Notes: generated from the letters alone by a model not told the origin. Shown: positions 1 to 9,129, numbered from the stretch's first letter. The stretch is 61,076 nt of DNA from B46-G9 sp964581175 (GCA_964581175.1 CAZONI010000013.1:1-61076), one strand, 5' to 3'. Numbers and translations: made by a program.

Positions 1-1637
1 ATGATCCCGTAGCATATGGACAGGCCGAGGCCGGTTCCCTTGCCGACAGGTTTGGTGGTGAAGAAGGGGTCAAATATCCTCTCCATATTGGCCTCGGGGA
101 TTCCAGGTCCGTTGTCGGATACCTCGATAATGAAATTCGCCCCTTGCAACCGGGTGGATATATTCAAAATCCCGCCGTTCTTTTCCATGGCGTCCAGTGC
201 GTTGTTTATCAGATTGAGCAGCACCTGCTGCAGTTCCGATTGGGACGCCTTCAGGAGGGGAAGATTTTGTTTGAGCCGGGTATTGATGGTCACTTTTGCG
301 TATTTCGCCCTTTGCGCAGAGAGCTCGACTACTTCCGTAATTACGTCGTTGATCTGGACGTCCTGGACCCGTGGATCTGTTTTCCGTGCAAAACTCAAGA
401 GTTTTTGGGTGATTTGCTTGCAGCGTTTTCCCTGGGTCCGAATCTGTTTGAGGGCCCTGGAAAATTCATCCAGGTTCTGAGATTTCCGGAATTCCTCCTC
501 TTCCAGCAGATCTTCTATCCAGCCTGCCTCCTCCACCATGATGGCAACAGGATTGTTTATTTCGTGGGCAATGCCTGCGGCGAGTTCGCCGACAGAGGCA
601 AGCTTGCCGGTTTGAATGATCTGCTCGTTCATCCTTTCCTTTTCCCTGTCGGCCCTGGCAATCCGGTTGACCATCATCCTGGAAAGTACCAGGGCCGTTG
701 TTACAATACCGAGGGCACCCAGCAGCAGGATTACGATGGTGACGTTCATGGTCTTTCCGAGGTCCGAAAAGGCATCGGAGGAATCCTGCTGGAACACCAT
801 CATCCAATCTCCATTCTTTAAGAAGGTGGAAACATATATCTTCTTCTTTCCGAAGGCATCTTGACCCGCCACAACGTTGATCGCTCTTCCCCTGACCTCC
901 CCCTTCTTAAGGAAATGCATATAGACCTTCTTATTGGGCTTGATATCCTGAAATGGTTTTGTCTGCAGTTCGCCGCCGGTATTCAGGATGAACGCGAAAC
1001 CCGTTTTGCCTACATGGATATTTTCTACAAGAGCGTTGAAGGCCACGAAGTCAATGGTGGCCCTGAGAATCCATTCCCGGCCCTTCCAGTTGTCCCGTAC
1101 GGCCACTATGAAATGAGGAAGCCCGCGCAGCCCCAAAAAGACATCGCTGATGAAATAGCGGTTTTTCATGGCCTCTTTGAACCAGTCCGCCTCATAGTAG
1201 ATGGCTTTTTCCAGCTTAAACGGTCCTGCATAGGCGACCTGCAGGCCCCGTTCGTTCACGATCCCGAGGTCCACAAAAACAGCGCCATAGTCTCTCTGCA
1301 GGGCCTCCAGTCTGTCCCTGAGAAATGACTCATCATTGAGATCTTCGAACCCGAAGGTCTCGGACAGGAATCGGATATCGGCCAATTTCTCTTTCAGGAA
1401 GCTGTCGATATTCTGCGTGTGTTTCTGGATCAGTTCACCCAGGTGGTCATATACCTTTTCCTGGTAGGAGACACGGAACTGGTACAGGATCATGCCGCTT
1501 ACCAGAAACAGGGGGGCCAGGGAAACAAGGACGATGATCAATGCCATTCTCCTGGTCAGTGAACGGTAATAGTGTTCACCTGTTTCACTATCCGGCCTTG
1601 TTCGAGTTTTCCCCTGGCGGTAGGCTTTTATCTTCAT
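1..1637 (-). CDS. Cache-domain sensor histidine kinase, 3' end outside the window
   Basis: Membrane sensor kinase whose C-terminus runs off the left edge; about 545 codons are present. Translation from the ATG at 1637 gives TM1 at about residues 31-51, a periplasmic double-Cache-like region with a YISDVFLG motif, and TM2 near 297-320. The cytoplasmic part has the H-box AAGIAHEINNP, the N-box NLINNALDAM, the G1 box DNGPGIP, the F-box FDPFFTTK and the G2 box GTGLGLS, so all catalytic boxes are intact. It follows the receiver gene by 7 bp and is the last visible gene of the usp-CBS-receiver operon. It strongly resembles the kinase at 22411-24186 in the Cache region and the H-box. The ligand is unknown. 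Confidence 0.9.
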   Translation of the reverse strand, partial: MKIKAYRQGKTRTRPDSETGEHYYRSLTRRMALIIVLVSLAPLFLVSGMILYQFRVSYQEKVYDHLGELIQKHTQNIDSFLKEKLADIRFLSETFGFEDLNDESFLRDRLEALQRDYGAVFVDLGIVNERGLQVAYAGPFKLEKAIYYEADWFKEAMKNRYFISDVFLGLRGLPHFIVAVRDNWKGREWILRATIDFVAFNALVENIHVGKTGFAFILNTGGELQTKPFQDIKPNKKVYMHFLKKGEVRGRAINVVAGQDAFGKKKIYVSTFLKNGDWMMVFQQDSSDAFSDLGKTMNVTIVILLLGALGIVTTALVLSRMMVNRIARADREKERMNEQIIQTGKLASVGELAAGIAHEINNPVAIMVEEAGWIEDLLEEEEFRKSQNLDEFSRALKQIRTQGKRCKQITQKLLSFARKTDPRVQDVQINDVITEVVELSAQRAKYAKVTINTRLKQNLPLLKASQSELQQVLLNLINNALDAMEKNGGILNISTRLQGANFIIEVSDNGPGIPEANMERIFDPFFTTKPVGKGTGLGLSICYGI

Positions 1638-1644
1638 ACGTCTC

Positions 1645-2028
1645 TCAGCGTCGCGGATCAGCCTGTTGGAGCATCCCGGCGGCTACTTCCTTCAAGCGTT
1701 CTACGCTCATCCCCATCTTTTCAACAAAGACGACCGTACCTGGCATTTCATGGTTTTTCCTGTAGTCGGAGGAAAAACCATGAACAATGATGGGCAAAGA
1801 GGGCATTCGACCTTCCAATTTTCTCAGGGTGTCCAGTCCATCCGTATCAGGCAGGTCAGCATCGATAATAAGGAGGTGGAGAGGATAGGACCCGAAGGCC
1901 CATTTCAGTACCTCGCTGCTGTTCCTGGCAAGCTTGACCCTGTATCCCTCGGCTTCCATTTCGCGCTTCAAGAAGGTCCTGATATGGGGATTTCGATCGG
2001 CTATCAGAATTGTGAAACTATTTCCCAT
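1645..2028 (-). CDS. Single-domain response regulator with altered switch residue
   Basis: Stand-alone receiver domain of 127 residues with no output domain. The acidic pocket residue D11 and the phosphoacceptor D56 (IIDADLPDTDG) are present, and K104 in VEKMG fits the conserved lysine. The usual Thr/Ser after beta-4 (as in ILTGHGT) is replaced by His in IIVHGFSSD, and the usual KP is KM, so signalling may differ from the norm. The start codon abuts the TGA of the upstream CBS gene (TGAATG), indicating translational coupling. The next gene is a Cache histidine kinase, its likely partner. Confidence 0.85.
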   Translation of the reverse strand: MGNSFTILIADRNPHIRTFLKREMEAEGYRVKLARNSSEVLKWAFGSYPLHLLIIDADLPDTDGLDTLRKLEGRMPSLPIIVHGFSSDYRKNHEMPGTVVFVEKMGMSVERLKEVAAGMLQQADPRR

Positions 2029-2706
2029 TCAGTATATTTCCCGTTTGTTTTCTCGATGATCGACCATGTACAGCACGGTTGCGGTTTCAGCGAGTTCCCG
2101 CCTGAGCTGCTGTAATTTCGGCCGGTCAACATCGTACATGCGGATATAGACGTTACGGTATCCCTTTGGCACACCTTCATAGGCGGTCAGAATGCTCGCC
2201 ATTCGGCCGCCGTATTTCCGTATCACATCGGCCACTTCTCTTATGGAGCCCGAGCGGTCTTCCAGCTCGAAAGCGAACTCCACGCCGCGTTTTTCTATGC
2301 CGGTCAGGGATATGAGGACCCTGAAGATCTCCTCTTTACTGATCGTCCCGATAATTTTTCCCTCATCGTCAACTACCGGAGCGCCGGATATCTTGTTGTG
2401 GAGGAGTATTTCGGCCGCTTCTTCCACCGTATAGTTGAAAGGGATTGTGATCGGGTCACGGCTCATGATGTTCTTGACCTTGATTTTTGAAATGAGATAC
2501 ACCAACTCATGCACTTCCAGTGTGGTGGCATCAGAGGCGGATGCTTTCTTGAGATCCCGGTCCGTTACTATCCCAACGAGCTTGCCTCCTTTCATGACCG
2601 GAAGCATTTGGACCCCCTTTTCTTTCATAGACCTCATGGCCTCTTCCATGGAGTCATTCACATCGACGGTAATGACTTTTTTACTCATCCAGTTTTTGAC
2701 TAGCAT
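2029..2706 (-). CDS. CBS-pair protein with C-terminal ACT-like domain
   Basis: Probable cytoplasmic energy or nucleotide sensor of 225 residues. Two CBS motifs span about residues 1-60 and 75-130 (LPVMKGGKLVGIVTDRDL; APVVDDEGKIIGTIS). An ACT-like domain follows at about 140-215 (FAFELEDRSGSIREVADVI). CBS pairs commonly bind adenosine nucleotides and ACT domains bind small ligands; the ligands here are unknown. The gene overlaps usp by 7 bp. It is a close paralogue of the protein at 12673-13401, and both sit in sigma54-driven operons. Confidence 0.88.
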   Translation of the reverse strand: MLVKNWMSKKVITVDVNDSMEEAMRSMKEKGVQMLPVMKGGKLVGIVTDRDLKKASASDATTLEVHELVYLISKIKVKNIMSRDPITIPFNYTVEEAAEILLHNKISGAPVVDDEGKIIGTISKEEIFRVLISLTGIEKRGVEFAFELEDRSGSIREVADVIRKYGGRMASILTAYEGVPKGYRNVYIRMYDVDRPKLQQLRRELAETATVLYMVDHRENKREIY

Positions 2707-3239
2707 CGCACTATCTCCTTTTCGCTTCGGTTTTCTGCAACGAATTCATCGCCTGCCCGCAGTTCCTTGAGCGCCTCTACTTCACTTTTGCTCCGCACAC
2801 TGAGTACCGGCACAGGCGACCTGCGGAATGCCCTTTCAGCGGTTGAACCTAAAAGCACGTCTCTGAGATTGGTTCGACCCTTCGCGCCCATGATCAGGAG
2901 ATCAATATCTTCCTCCCTGACGGCTTCCATCAGTTCATGAAACGGAACTCCTGTTCGGAAGACGGTCTTTATCCGGATAGTTTGACAGTGACACTCACCT
3001 ATCAATTCCTGGATTCTCTTTGAGCGCTCATGTCTGCGCATTTCAACGAAGTCCTCTCCACCGAAGGTGCTGTTCATTTGCGCCAGCCTTGCATAGGCAT
3101 CGATATCTCTCTGGTTGATGACGTTGACGACGATCAGGTCGGCCTTCAGCTCTCCGGCCAGGTCCGCCGCATACCGAAGTGTCTCTTTTGAGTAGTCCGA
3201 GAGGTCGATTGCCGCCATGATTCTCTTGATATTTTTCAT
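2700..3239 (-). CDS. Universal stress protein (UspA family)
   Basis: Single UspA domain with the ATP-binding signature GAKGRTNLRDVLLGST near residues 118-133, so it is probably an ATP-binding type. It has a C-terminal extension of about 30 residues. A GTG lies at 3245, but AGGAGG is only 3 nt from it; the ATG at 3239 is spaced properly and gives the typical start MKNIKRIMAAIDLS. It is the first gene of a four-gene operon (usp, CBS-ACT, receiver, Cache kinase) behind a consensus sigma54 promoter at 3318-3333. Proteins of this family support survival during growth arrest; the specific role here is inferred. Confidence 0.9.
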   Translation of the reverse strand: MKNIKRIMAAIDLSDYSKETLRYAADLAGELKADLIVVNVINQRDIDAYARLAQMNSTFGGEDFVEMRRHERSKRIQELIGECHCQTIRIKTVFRTGVPFHELMEAVREEDIDLLIMGAKGRTNLRDVLLGSTAERAFRRSPVPVLSVRSKSEVEALKELRAGDEFVAENRSEKEIVRC

Positions 3240-3317
3240 TTCCACTTTCCTCCTGAGCTGCTTTTTCTCTGAGTGTCTCGGTGCAGGTTCGTCCGCGGCA
3301 TTCTGCAGTTCAAATTA

Positions 3318-3333
3318 AGCAAGGCGTGTGCCA
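3318..3333 (-). promoter_or_regulatory. sigma54 promoter of the usp operon
   Basis: The minus strand reads TGGCAC-ACGCC-TTGCT, a full match to the -24/-12 consensus TGGCAY-N5-TTGCW, about 80 bp upstream of the usp start. An IHF-like site and a palindrome lie upstream at spacings shared with two other promoters in this window. Confidence 0.88.
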
Positions 3334-3359
3334 TGGATGAGATTGGCTGAGTATATATT

Positions 3360-3372
3360 TAACTAGTTGAAA
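3360..3372 (-). promoter_or_regulatory. IHF-like site between enhancer palindrome and sigma54 promoter
   Basis: The minus strand reads TTTCAA-CTAG-TTA, one mismatch from the IHF core WATCAA-N4-TTR, in an AT-rich stretch. Its centre is 40.5 bp upstream of the sigma54 promoter centre, as at 21237-21249 (40.5) and 14664-14676 (39.5). A DNA-bending role is inferred. Confidence 0.5.
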
Positions 3373-3437
3373 TTACATATATAGTATGTTTAATGCAGGA
3401 GTGTGAAAGGAGGGTTTCGACGTGGCATGTGTCCGCA

Positions 3438-3458
3438 CTCTTTACAGGATGTAAAGAG
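3438..3458. promoter_or_regulatory. Palindrome, putative activator site (UAS) of the usp operon
   Basis: Perfect 9-bp inverted repeat CTCTTTACA / TGTAAAGAG around GGA, centred 122.5 bp upstream of the sigma54 promoter centre. The core TTACA-N3-TGTAA recurs upstream of the promoters at 14623 and 21195. It also lies just after the stop of the acyl-CoA synthetase gene and could form a hairpin there, but no T-run follows on that strand, so an activator site is the better reading. Confidence 0.65.
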
Positions 3459-3484
3459 ACGGGGAGATTTTTCGGGAAGCCGGA

Positions 3485-6202
3485 CTAGCCCCATTCTCGG
3501 CTGCTTTCCCAACGATCTCCCGGGCGGCCGGATTTCAAGTCTATCTCCAATTTGTACTGATTTGAAGGCACGTCCCTGGAGATTGAAAAACCCAAGTGTT
3601 TCCCCAGGGTGAGCATCTGGGTGTTTTCGGCCAGGACCATGCCCCACAAATATTCGATGCCGCGTTTTCGGGCAATGTTTAGAAGGGCTTCCGCCAGTGC
3701 GACCCCAATACCCTTCCCTTGCCAGGGATCGCCGACGACCACCGAGAATTCGGCCCTTTTTCCATCCGGGTCACTCATGAGGCGGGATACTCCTAACATC
3801 TTATCTGAAGACGAGCCGCCGTCAAGGGCCACCAGTGCCATATCCCGTCCATAATCAATCTGGGTAAAACGGGCCAGCATATCCGGGGGCAGTCTCTTCA
3901 TGGGACTGAAAAACCGGTAGTAAATACTCTGGCGTGAAAGGCTGTTGAAAAGGTCTACCAGGAGCGGTGCATCTTCCGGTTTGATAGGCCTGACGAAGAT
4001 TTTGCGCCCGCCTGAAGTGGTCGTTTGCATCTCATAGTGTTCAGGGTATGGACTAATTACCAGATGCTCAGGGGAGGGGACCGCTGATGGTTTGACAATG
4101 ATCCGTGCATCCGCGGCTATGCACTGAGTTCCCGCTATGATTAAGGGATTGATGTCCAATTCAATAATTTCGGGGAAGTCAATGACCAGTTGGGAGAGGC
4201 GAATCAGGATTTCTTCGAGTAGCTCCATATTGGCACCGGGCCTGTTCCGATAGCCTTTGAGCATCTTGGACACTTTCGTCTCTTCCAGCAGCCTCTTGGC
4301 CAGCAGCCTGTTCAGGGGAGGAATTGCAATGGCTCGGTCTTCCAGGACTTCCGCCATGATCCCTCCCATGCCGAAGAGGATTATGGGACCGAAAAAGGAA
4401 TCCTGCTTGCTGCCAAGTATAAGTTCATAATCCGGCTGACTGAGCATTGATTGGATCGTGACTCCTCTGATTTCAGCCTTCGGGTTGTACTTCCGGGCAT
4501 TGTTTACAATTCTTTCGAAGGCTTCTTCCACATCCCGGTCGGACTTGAGACTGAGCAGGACGCCACCGGCGTCTGTCTTGTGGATGATATCCGGAGAAAG
4601 GATCTTCATGACCACCGGGTACCTCATCTTTCTCGCCAGGCGGACGGCCTCTCCGGGAGTCCCGGCCGGCTCGGTAGGGGTGCATGGGATGCCATAGGCA
4701 TTCAGGACCCGCTTGGATTCCCATTCTGACAGGAACCCTCTCTCTTCTCTCAATGCCTTGGCAATAATTCCGTCGGCCTCCTGGTTGTCGAATTCAAGGG
4801 CGTTTTTCAGTCTCCGCGGTATCTCATGCGACATTTCCAGGTTATGGGCATAAGCGGACATGTATTTGAACGCTGAGACAGCCCTTTCCGGGGTATCATA
4901 GGTCGGGATCCCGGCCTCATTCAGGATGTTCCGGCCCCGCTGCGCATCTCTTCCGCCCATCCAGACCGCAAAAATGGGAGGATGTCTTTTGTCCCGGATC
5001 ATATCTGCTATTGTCCTGGCAACGGTGGTGACTTCACTCAGGGGCTGAGGAACATAGATGACGACCAGGCCGTTGATTTCCTTTGCATGGAGACAAACGT
5101 CCAATGCCCGTCGCCAGCGGTCAGGAGTGGCGTCGCCTATCATGTCGATGGGATTCCCCTTGCTCCAGAAGGGCGGAAGGAATTTGTCCAGTTTTTCAAT
5201 CGTGTCCTTTTCAAGGGTGACAGGATCAATGCCATAAAACGCCGCTGCATCAGCTGCCATCACCCCCGGTCCCCCGCCGTTTGTGAGGACTGCCAGACCC
5301 TTCCCGGTAGGCAAGGACTGCTTGGCCATCAATTCTGCACAGTCAAAGAGCTCCTCAACAGTATCCACCCGAACTATGCCCGCTCGCTTGAAGGCGGCGT
5401 CATAGACCGCGTCTTCACCGGCAAGGGCTCCGGTATGGGAAGAGGCTGCCCTTGCGCCCGCTTTTGATCGTCCGGACTTCAGCACAACAATGGGCTTTAT
5501 CATCGAGACCGCTCGTGCCGCACTCATGAATTTCCGGCTGTTGGTAATGTTCTCCATGTAGAGAATAATGCTGCTGACATCGGGATCACCACTCAGGTAG
5601 TTTATCAAATCGCCGAAATCCACGTCGAGCATGGACCCGGTGCTTACGAAGTAGCGTAGGCCCACATCTTTCTGTAAAGAGAGATCGAGGACAGCAGAGC
5701 AGACGGCGCCGCTCTGGGAGATAAACGCCAATTTTCCGGACAGCGGCTGCTGGGCTGCGAAGGTTGCGTTCAAGCCATTTTCGACACACATGATTCCCAT
5801 ACAGTTGGGACCGATGATGCGAAGCCCTCCCTTCTCAGCCTCCTCTTTCAGTTTCGCTTCTATTTTTCTCCCTTCCTGACCAACTTCCTTTCCACCTGCA
5901 GAGATGATGACAGCTCCTCCCACACCTGTTTCAACGCACTCTTGAATTATTCCGGGTGCGGAACTGATTGGTGTCGCAATGACAGCGAGATCCACCGGCT
6001 CAGGGACCTCTTTTATGGAAGGATAACTCCTGTGTCCCAGAATGGAATCACTCCGGGGATTCACCGGGAAGACCTTTCCCTTGAAAACAGGACTGAATAG
6101 ATTTTTGACCAGTATGTTTCCGATCGTCGCGGGTTTATCGCTGGCCCCGATGATCGCAACGGATTCGGCCTTAAAGATTTTGTCCAGGTTGTAGAGACTC
6201 AT
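3485..6202 (-). CDS. ADP-forming acyl-CoA synthetase fused to GNAT acetyltransferase (Pat/PatZ-like)
   Basis: 905 residues. In order: CoA-binding Rossmann domain (about 8-140, VAIIGASDKPATIGN), succinyl-CoA-ligase-like domain with the SSHTGALAG motif (H256, position of the phosphohistidine), ATP-grasp domain (about 490-710, HKTDAGGV at 541), and a C-terminal GNAT domain (about 740-890) with acetyl-CoA loop WQGKGIG. The architecture matches bacterial protein lysine acetyltransferases of the Pat/PatZ type (about 880-900 residues). The retained histidine leaves open that the synthetase half (acyl-CoA + ADP + Pi to acid + CoA + ATP) is active. It overlaps the hydrogenase protease gene by 4 bp (ATGA) and ends the hydrogenase operon. 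Confidence 0.88.
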   Translation of the reverse strand: MSLYNLDKIFKAESVAIIGASDKPATIGNILVKNLFSPVFKGKVFPVNPRSDSILGHRSYPSIKEVPEPVDLAVIATPISSAPGIIQECVETGVGGAVIISAGGKEVGQEGRKIEAKLKEEAEKGGLRIIGPNCMGIMCVENGLNATFAAQQPLSGKLAFISQSGAVCSAVLDLSLQKDVGLRYFVSTGSMLDVDFGDLINYLSGDPDVSSIILYMENITNSRKFMSAARAVSMIKPIVVLKSGRSKAGARAASSHTGALAGEDAVYDAAFKRAGIVRVDTVEELFDCAELMAKQSLPTGKGLAVLTNGGGPGVMAADAAAFYGIDPVTLEKDTIEKLDKFLPPFWSKGNPIDMIGDATPDRWRRALDVCLHAKEINGLVVIYVPQPLSEVTTVARTIADMIRDKRHPPIFAVWMGGRDAQRGRNILNEAGIPTYDTPERAVSAFKYMSAYAHNLEMSHEIPRRLKNALEFDNQEADGIIAKALREERGFLSEWESKRVLNAYGIPCTPTEPAGTPGEAVRLARKMRYPVVMKILSPDIIHKTDAGGVLLSLKSDRDVEEAFERIVNNARKYNPKAEIRGVTIQSMLSQPDYELILGSKQDSFFGPIILFGMGGIMAEVLEDRAIAIPPLNRLLAKRLLEETKVSKMLKGYRNRPGANMELLEEILIRLSQLVIDFPEIIELDINPLIIAGTQCIAADARIIVKPSAVPSPEHLVISPYPEHYEMQTTTSGGRKIFVRPIKPEDAPLLVDLFNSLSRQSIYYRFFSPMKRLPPDMLARFTQIDYGRDMALVALDGGSSSDKMLGVSRLMSDPDGKRAEFSVVVGDPWQGKGIGVALAEALLNIARKRGIEYLWGMVLAENTQMLTLGKHLGFSISRDVPSNQYKLEIDLKSGRPGDRWESSREWG

Positions 6203-6669
6203 TTCATTTCCTCAGTTGCAAGATAGGATTCAATATCCGCGCAGATTCTTTCAATGATCGACCGCGTCTTTGTCTTCAGCTCGGGCGACAGTTCATGGCC
6301 GAAGCAGACCTCATCGCCGATTTCTACTCCGTAAATTCCTCCCACTTCGGGCATTTCGAGCCCCAATGTCTTGCCCAGCGAAATGAGTTCAAAAAAGTTC
6401 AGACCGTGAGAGGAGAAAAGGTGCAGAAACCCATTTCCCTCATGGCAGAATTTTGCAACCTCGCCGGGAGTGCTCCCTTTGGTTGTACAGGCATCCACCA
6501 GGAATATGCGATCGTATCCGCTGATCAGATCGAGGATGTCGAGCCCGGCCATGGCGGTCGTCATGACATCAACGTTCTTGAGACGATCTTTAAGCCGGCC
6601 CGCAATAAACAATCCCACCCCGTCGTCGGATAGGATGGGATTGCCCATACCCAGCACCAATGCCTTCAT
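6199..6669 (-). CDS. Hydrogenase maturation protease
   Basis: Peptidase of the HyaD/HybD/FrhD type (156 residues) that removes the C-terminal tail of the NiFe large subunit after nickel insertion. Family signatures are present: GMGNPILSDDGVG at the N-terminus (metal-ligand acid), LVDACTT in the middle (second acid) and SSHGLNFFEL (His ligand). It overlaps the large-subunit gene by 4 bp (ATGA) and the synthetase gene by 4 bp. Its substrate is almost certainly the adjacent MvhA-like subunit, which carries a 30-residue tail after its last metal-ligand motif. Confidence 0.92.
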   Translation of the reverse strand: MKALVLGMGNPILSDDGVGLFIAGRLKDRLKNVDVMTTAMAGLDILDLISGYDRIFLVDACTTKGSTPGEVAKFCHEGNGFLHLFSSHGLNFFELISLGKTLGLEMPEVGGIYGVEIGDEVCFGHELSPELKTKTRSIIERICADIESYLATEEMK

Positions 6670-8141
6670 ATTGTGGTCTCCGGTCGTTCAATTGTCCTGA
6701 TCAGATCGCCCTTCTTATTCCTGATGTGTATGGAGAGGGGGAGGACCCCCGGCAGGGCGTGGGTTGCACAGGCAAGGCAGGGATCGTACGCCCTGAAAGC
6801 CATTTCCACTCGATTCAGGAGGCCCTCCTTCACGTCAGGCCCTTTGACAAATTCCCGAGCGGCCTCCTTTATGGACAGGCAGATGGGCGCAGCATTGTGC
6901 TGCGTCGCAACGATAAGATTGACCATGGTCAGTATCCCGTTTTGATCTGTTTTGTAGTGGTGAAAGAGTGTCCCGCGGGGTGCCTCGACACAACCAACTC
7001 CCTCCCTGCGCAGGCGGAGATCCATGTTTCGGATATCCCTGCTGGTCAGGAACGGGTCGGAGGCGATCATCTGATTGTGTTCGGCTGCCTGGAGTGCGCA
7101 GATGAGTCTTGCCCAGTGCATGGCGAGGGTGTTGTGAGCAGGCTTGCCGCCGAGGATGTTGAACATCTCTTCATATTCCTTCTGGGCCAGCGGTGTAGCC
7201 ATGCCGTCAGACACATTGAGCCTCGCAAGGGGGCCGACACGGTAAAGGGAGGTGCCGTCTCCCGCCGACAATCCCTTCCACCCGATTTTCCTCAGGAAAG
7301 GCATCTTGACATAGGTCCACGGCTCCACCCATTCTCCTATGTGTTCAATGTAGTCCTGCGGGTCAAACATGGCATACTCGGCACCTTCAGGATCTATGAC
7401 TCTCACCTTCCCGTCGTAAAAGGTAACTTTCCTGTTTTCGTCCACAAGCCCCATGTAGGACGTCTTCAATTTGTACGCCTCATTCTGAACCAGATCGAGA
7501 TATTTTTCGTTTCCAAGAACGACTTCTTTAAAGAGCAGCAAGGCATACCGGGCAAATTCAACCGTGAAATCGGCCGTTTCCTTGATCCATTTTCTATCTT
7601 CCTCGGTGATCCTCCTGGGGACACCGCCCGGCAATCCGCCCTCCGGGTGCGGGGCCTTGCCGAAGATATGTTTTATGATCTCCCTGTTCCTTTTCCTGAC
7701 CTCGATGACTTTCAGCCCTGTTTCTTTCCCCACCTTGTCGATCAATCCGAGGATATTTCTCACTGCGGGATGGGCATCCGGTCCGACAACAAAATCGGGT
7801 GCGGCCAGGAAAAAGAAGTGGATATAATGGTCTTCGATTACGAACGCATTGTATTCCAGCTGCCGTATAAGTGTTGCCGTGGGCGTCGGTTCAACGCCGT
7901 ACAGGGCATCAAGGGCCTTGGTGGCCGCCATATGGTGGGCCGAAGGGCAGACTCCGCAGATGTTCGGGGCTATCCTGGTCATTTCCTCAGCAGGTCTTCC
8001 CAGGCAGAATCTCTCAAAGCCTCTCAGTTCAACCACCTGCCAGAAGGCATCTTCGACCTTGCCCTCATCATCGAGGAATATCTCTATTTTCCCGTGCCCT
8101 TCAAGCCTTGTGATGGGATTTATTGTTATTTTCTTAGACAT
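6666..8141 (-). CDS. mvhA: NiFe hydrogenase large subunit, Mvh-type (group 3)
   Basis: Catalytic subunit carrying the NiFe centre. The N-terminal motif NICGVCPSAHH gives C62 and C65; the C-terminal motif DPCLACATH gives C455, C458 and H461, followed by a 30-residue tail typical of a protease-processed precursor. The frame is open upstream to 8264, but the ATG at 8141 gives the standard start MSKKITINPITRLEGHGKIE and overlaps the small-subunit stop by 8 bp, so it is preferred. The length (491 residues) fits group 3c-like cytoplasmic hydrogenases. No twin-arginine partner or membrane anchor is encoded nearby, so it is probably soluble. Order: mvhD, mvhG, mvhA, protease. Confidence 0.93.
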   Translation of the reverse strand: MSKKITINPITRLEGHGKIEIFLDDEGKVEDAFWQVVELRGFERFCLGRPAEEMTRIAPNICGVCPSAHHMAATKALDALYGVEPTPTATLIRQLEYNAFVIEDHYIHFFFLAAPDFVVGPDAHPAVRNILGLIDKVGKETGLKVIEVRKRNREIIKHIFGKAPHPEGGLPGGVPRRITEEDRKWIKETADFTVEFARYALLLFKEVVLGNEKYLDLVQNEAYKLKTSYMGLVDENRKVTFYDGKVRVIDPEGAEYAMFDPQDYIEHIGEWVEPWTYVKMPFLRKIGWKGLSAGDGTSLYRVGPLARLNVSDGMATPLAQKEYEEMFNILGGKPAHNTLAMHWARLICALQAAEHNQMIASDPFLTSRDIRNMDLRLRREGVGCVEAPRGTLFHHYKTDQNGILTMVNLIVATQHNAAPICLSIKEAAREFVKGPDVKEGLLNRVEMAFRAYDPCLACATHALPGVLPLSIHIRNKKGDLIRTIERPETTI

Positions 8142-9111
8142 TTTCCGCCCTCCGTTTCCTCCCCAAGATGGAACTGGGTTGTGAAAAACGATAGACATAT
8201 CCTGCAGGATCATCAATGGATTCCATGAGTTTTCTGGGATCGCCGTATTCCCCTGCCTTGACAAGGCAGCTCAGGGCGGACAGTGCTTTTGCTCCCGAAT
8301 CCGACACACCCGGGACCGGCCCGAAGCAGCCCCTGCAAGGGGTATTCACCCTGATGCAGGTCTCCCCGCAACCGGTCCTGGTGGCAAATCCCAGGCAAAT
8401 CACTCCTTGCGCGAGAAAGCACACCTCAGGATCGGCTTCGATCTCGTGAATTCTCTTCACTGCCTTTATTTCGAGTCTTTCGGGCTTTGTCCTGTTTCGC
8501 GTACAGGTGTCACAGAGGGCGGTCCGCGGCGCGAGGCTCGATCCCCTCGGCGGGAGGTCCCCCGAAATGACCGCATTGATCCCGTTCAGGATGAGATCCG
8601 GAGGCGGCGGGCAGCCTGGAAGGTAATAGTCGATATTGATGATCTGGTCCAGGGCGTACACGTGGTCATAGAATTCAGGAAGGGTTAAGGACTTCCCGTC
8701 TACCAGGGATTCCGTCCGGGGGAGATTGCCCTCGGGATTTACCACGGTCGGGGAGTCCAGGTACACCCAGTTCATGATGTCATCCCTGGTCCTGAAATTG
8801 GCCAGACCGGCGGTGCCGCCGAAGCACGCGCAGGAGCCGAAGGCCAGGATTACCTTTGATTTGGCCCTCATGAGTTTCGCGATTTCCTCCTGCTCGGAAT
8901 TTCTCACGGCACCGTGCAGGACACCCAGGGCAAGCTCTTCATCCGCCATGGATTCCAGGTGTTCATATTTGAAATCCGTTGCCACCGGCCACAGTTCGAT
9001 TTCGACACCCGCTGCCACATCCAACAGTGCTTCGTTCAGATCAACCACCGCCTCGTCACATCCGGCACAGGATGCGAGCCAGCATATGGCTATTTTTGGT
9101 TTTTCGGCCAT
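8134..9111 (-). CDS. mvhG: NiFe hydrogenase small subunit, Mvh-type
   Basis: Electron-transfer subunit with three expected Fe-S clusters, 325 residues. Visible ligands: C15 and C18 in ASCAGCDEA, GSCACFGG, LPGCPPPPD, then CDTCTRNR, CFLAQGVICLG, TGCGETC and PCRGCFGP. There is no Tat signal peptide, in keeping with a cytoplasmic group 3 enzyme. It lies 18 bp downstream of mvhD and overlaps mvhA by 8 bp. It should pass electrons from the NiFe site to MvhD and on to the flavoprotein encoded at 9546-11336. Confidence 0.93.
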   Translation of the reverse strand: MAEKPKIAICWLASCAGCDEAVVDLNEALLDVAAGVEIELWPVATDFKYEHLESMADEELALGVLHGAVRNSEQEEIAKLMRAKSKVILAFGSCACFGGTAGLANFRTRDDIMNWVYLDSPTVVNPEGNLPRTESLVDGKSLTLPEFYDHVYALDQIINIDYYLPGCPPPPDLILNGINAVISGDLPPRGSSLAPRTALCDTCTRNRTKPERLEIKAVKRIHEIEADPEVCFLAQGVICLGFATRTGCGETCIRVNTPCRGCFGPVPGVSDSGAKALSALSCLVKAGEYGDPRKLMESIDDPAGYVYRFSQPSSILGRKRRAENV

Positions 9112-9129
9112 ATCGGCTTACCCCCTTTC

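Noticed and set aside
6660..8228. Long open frame antisense to mvhA on the plus strand
   Set aside because: It mirrors a strongly conserved hydrogenase gene, has no family similarity that I recognise and lacks a ribosome site; the open frame follows from codon bias.
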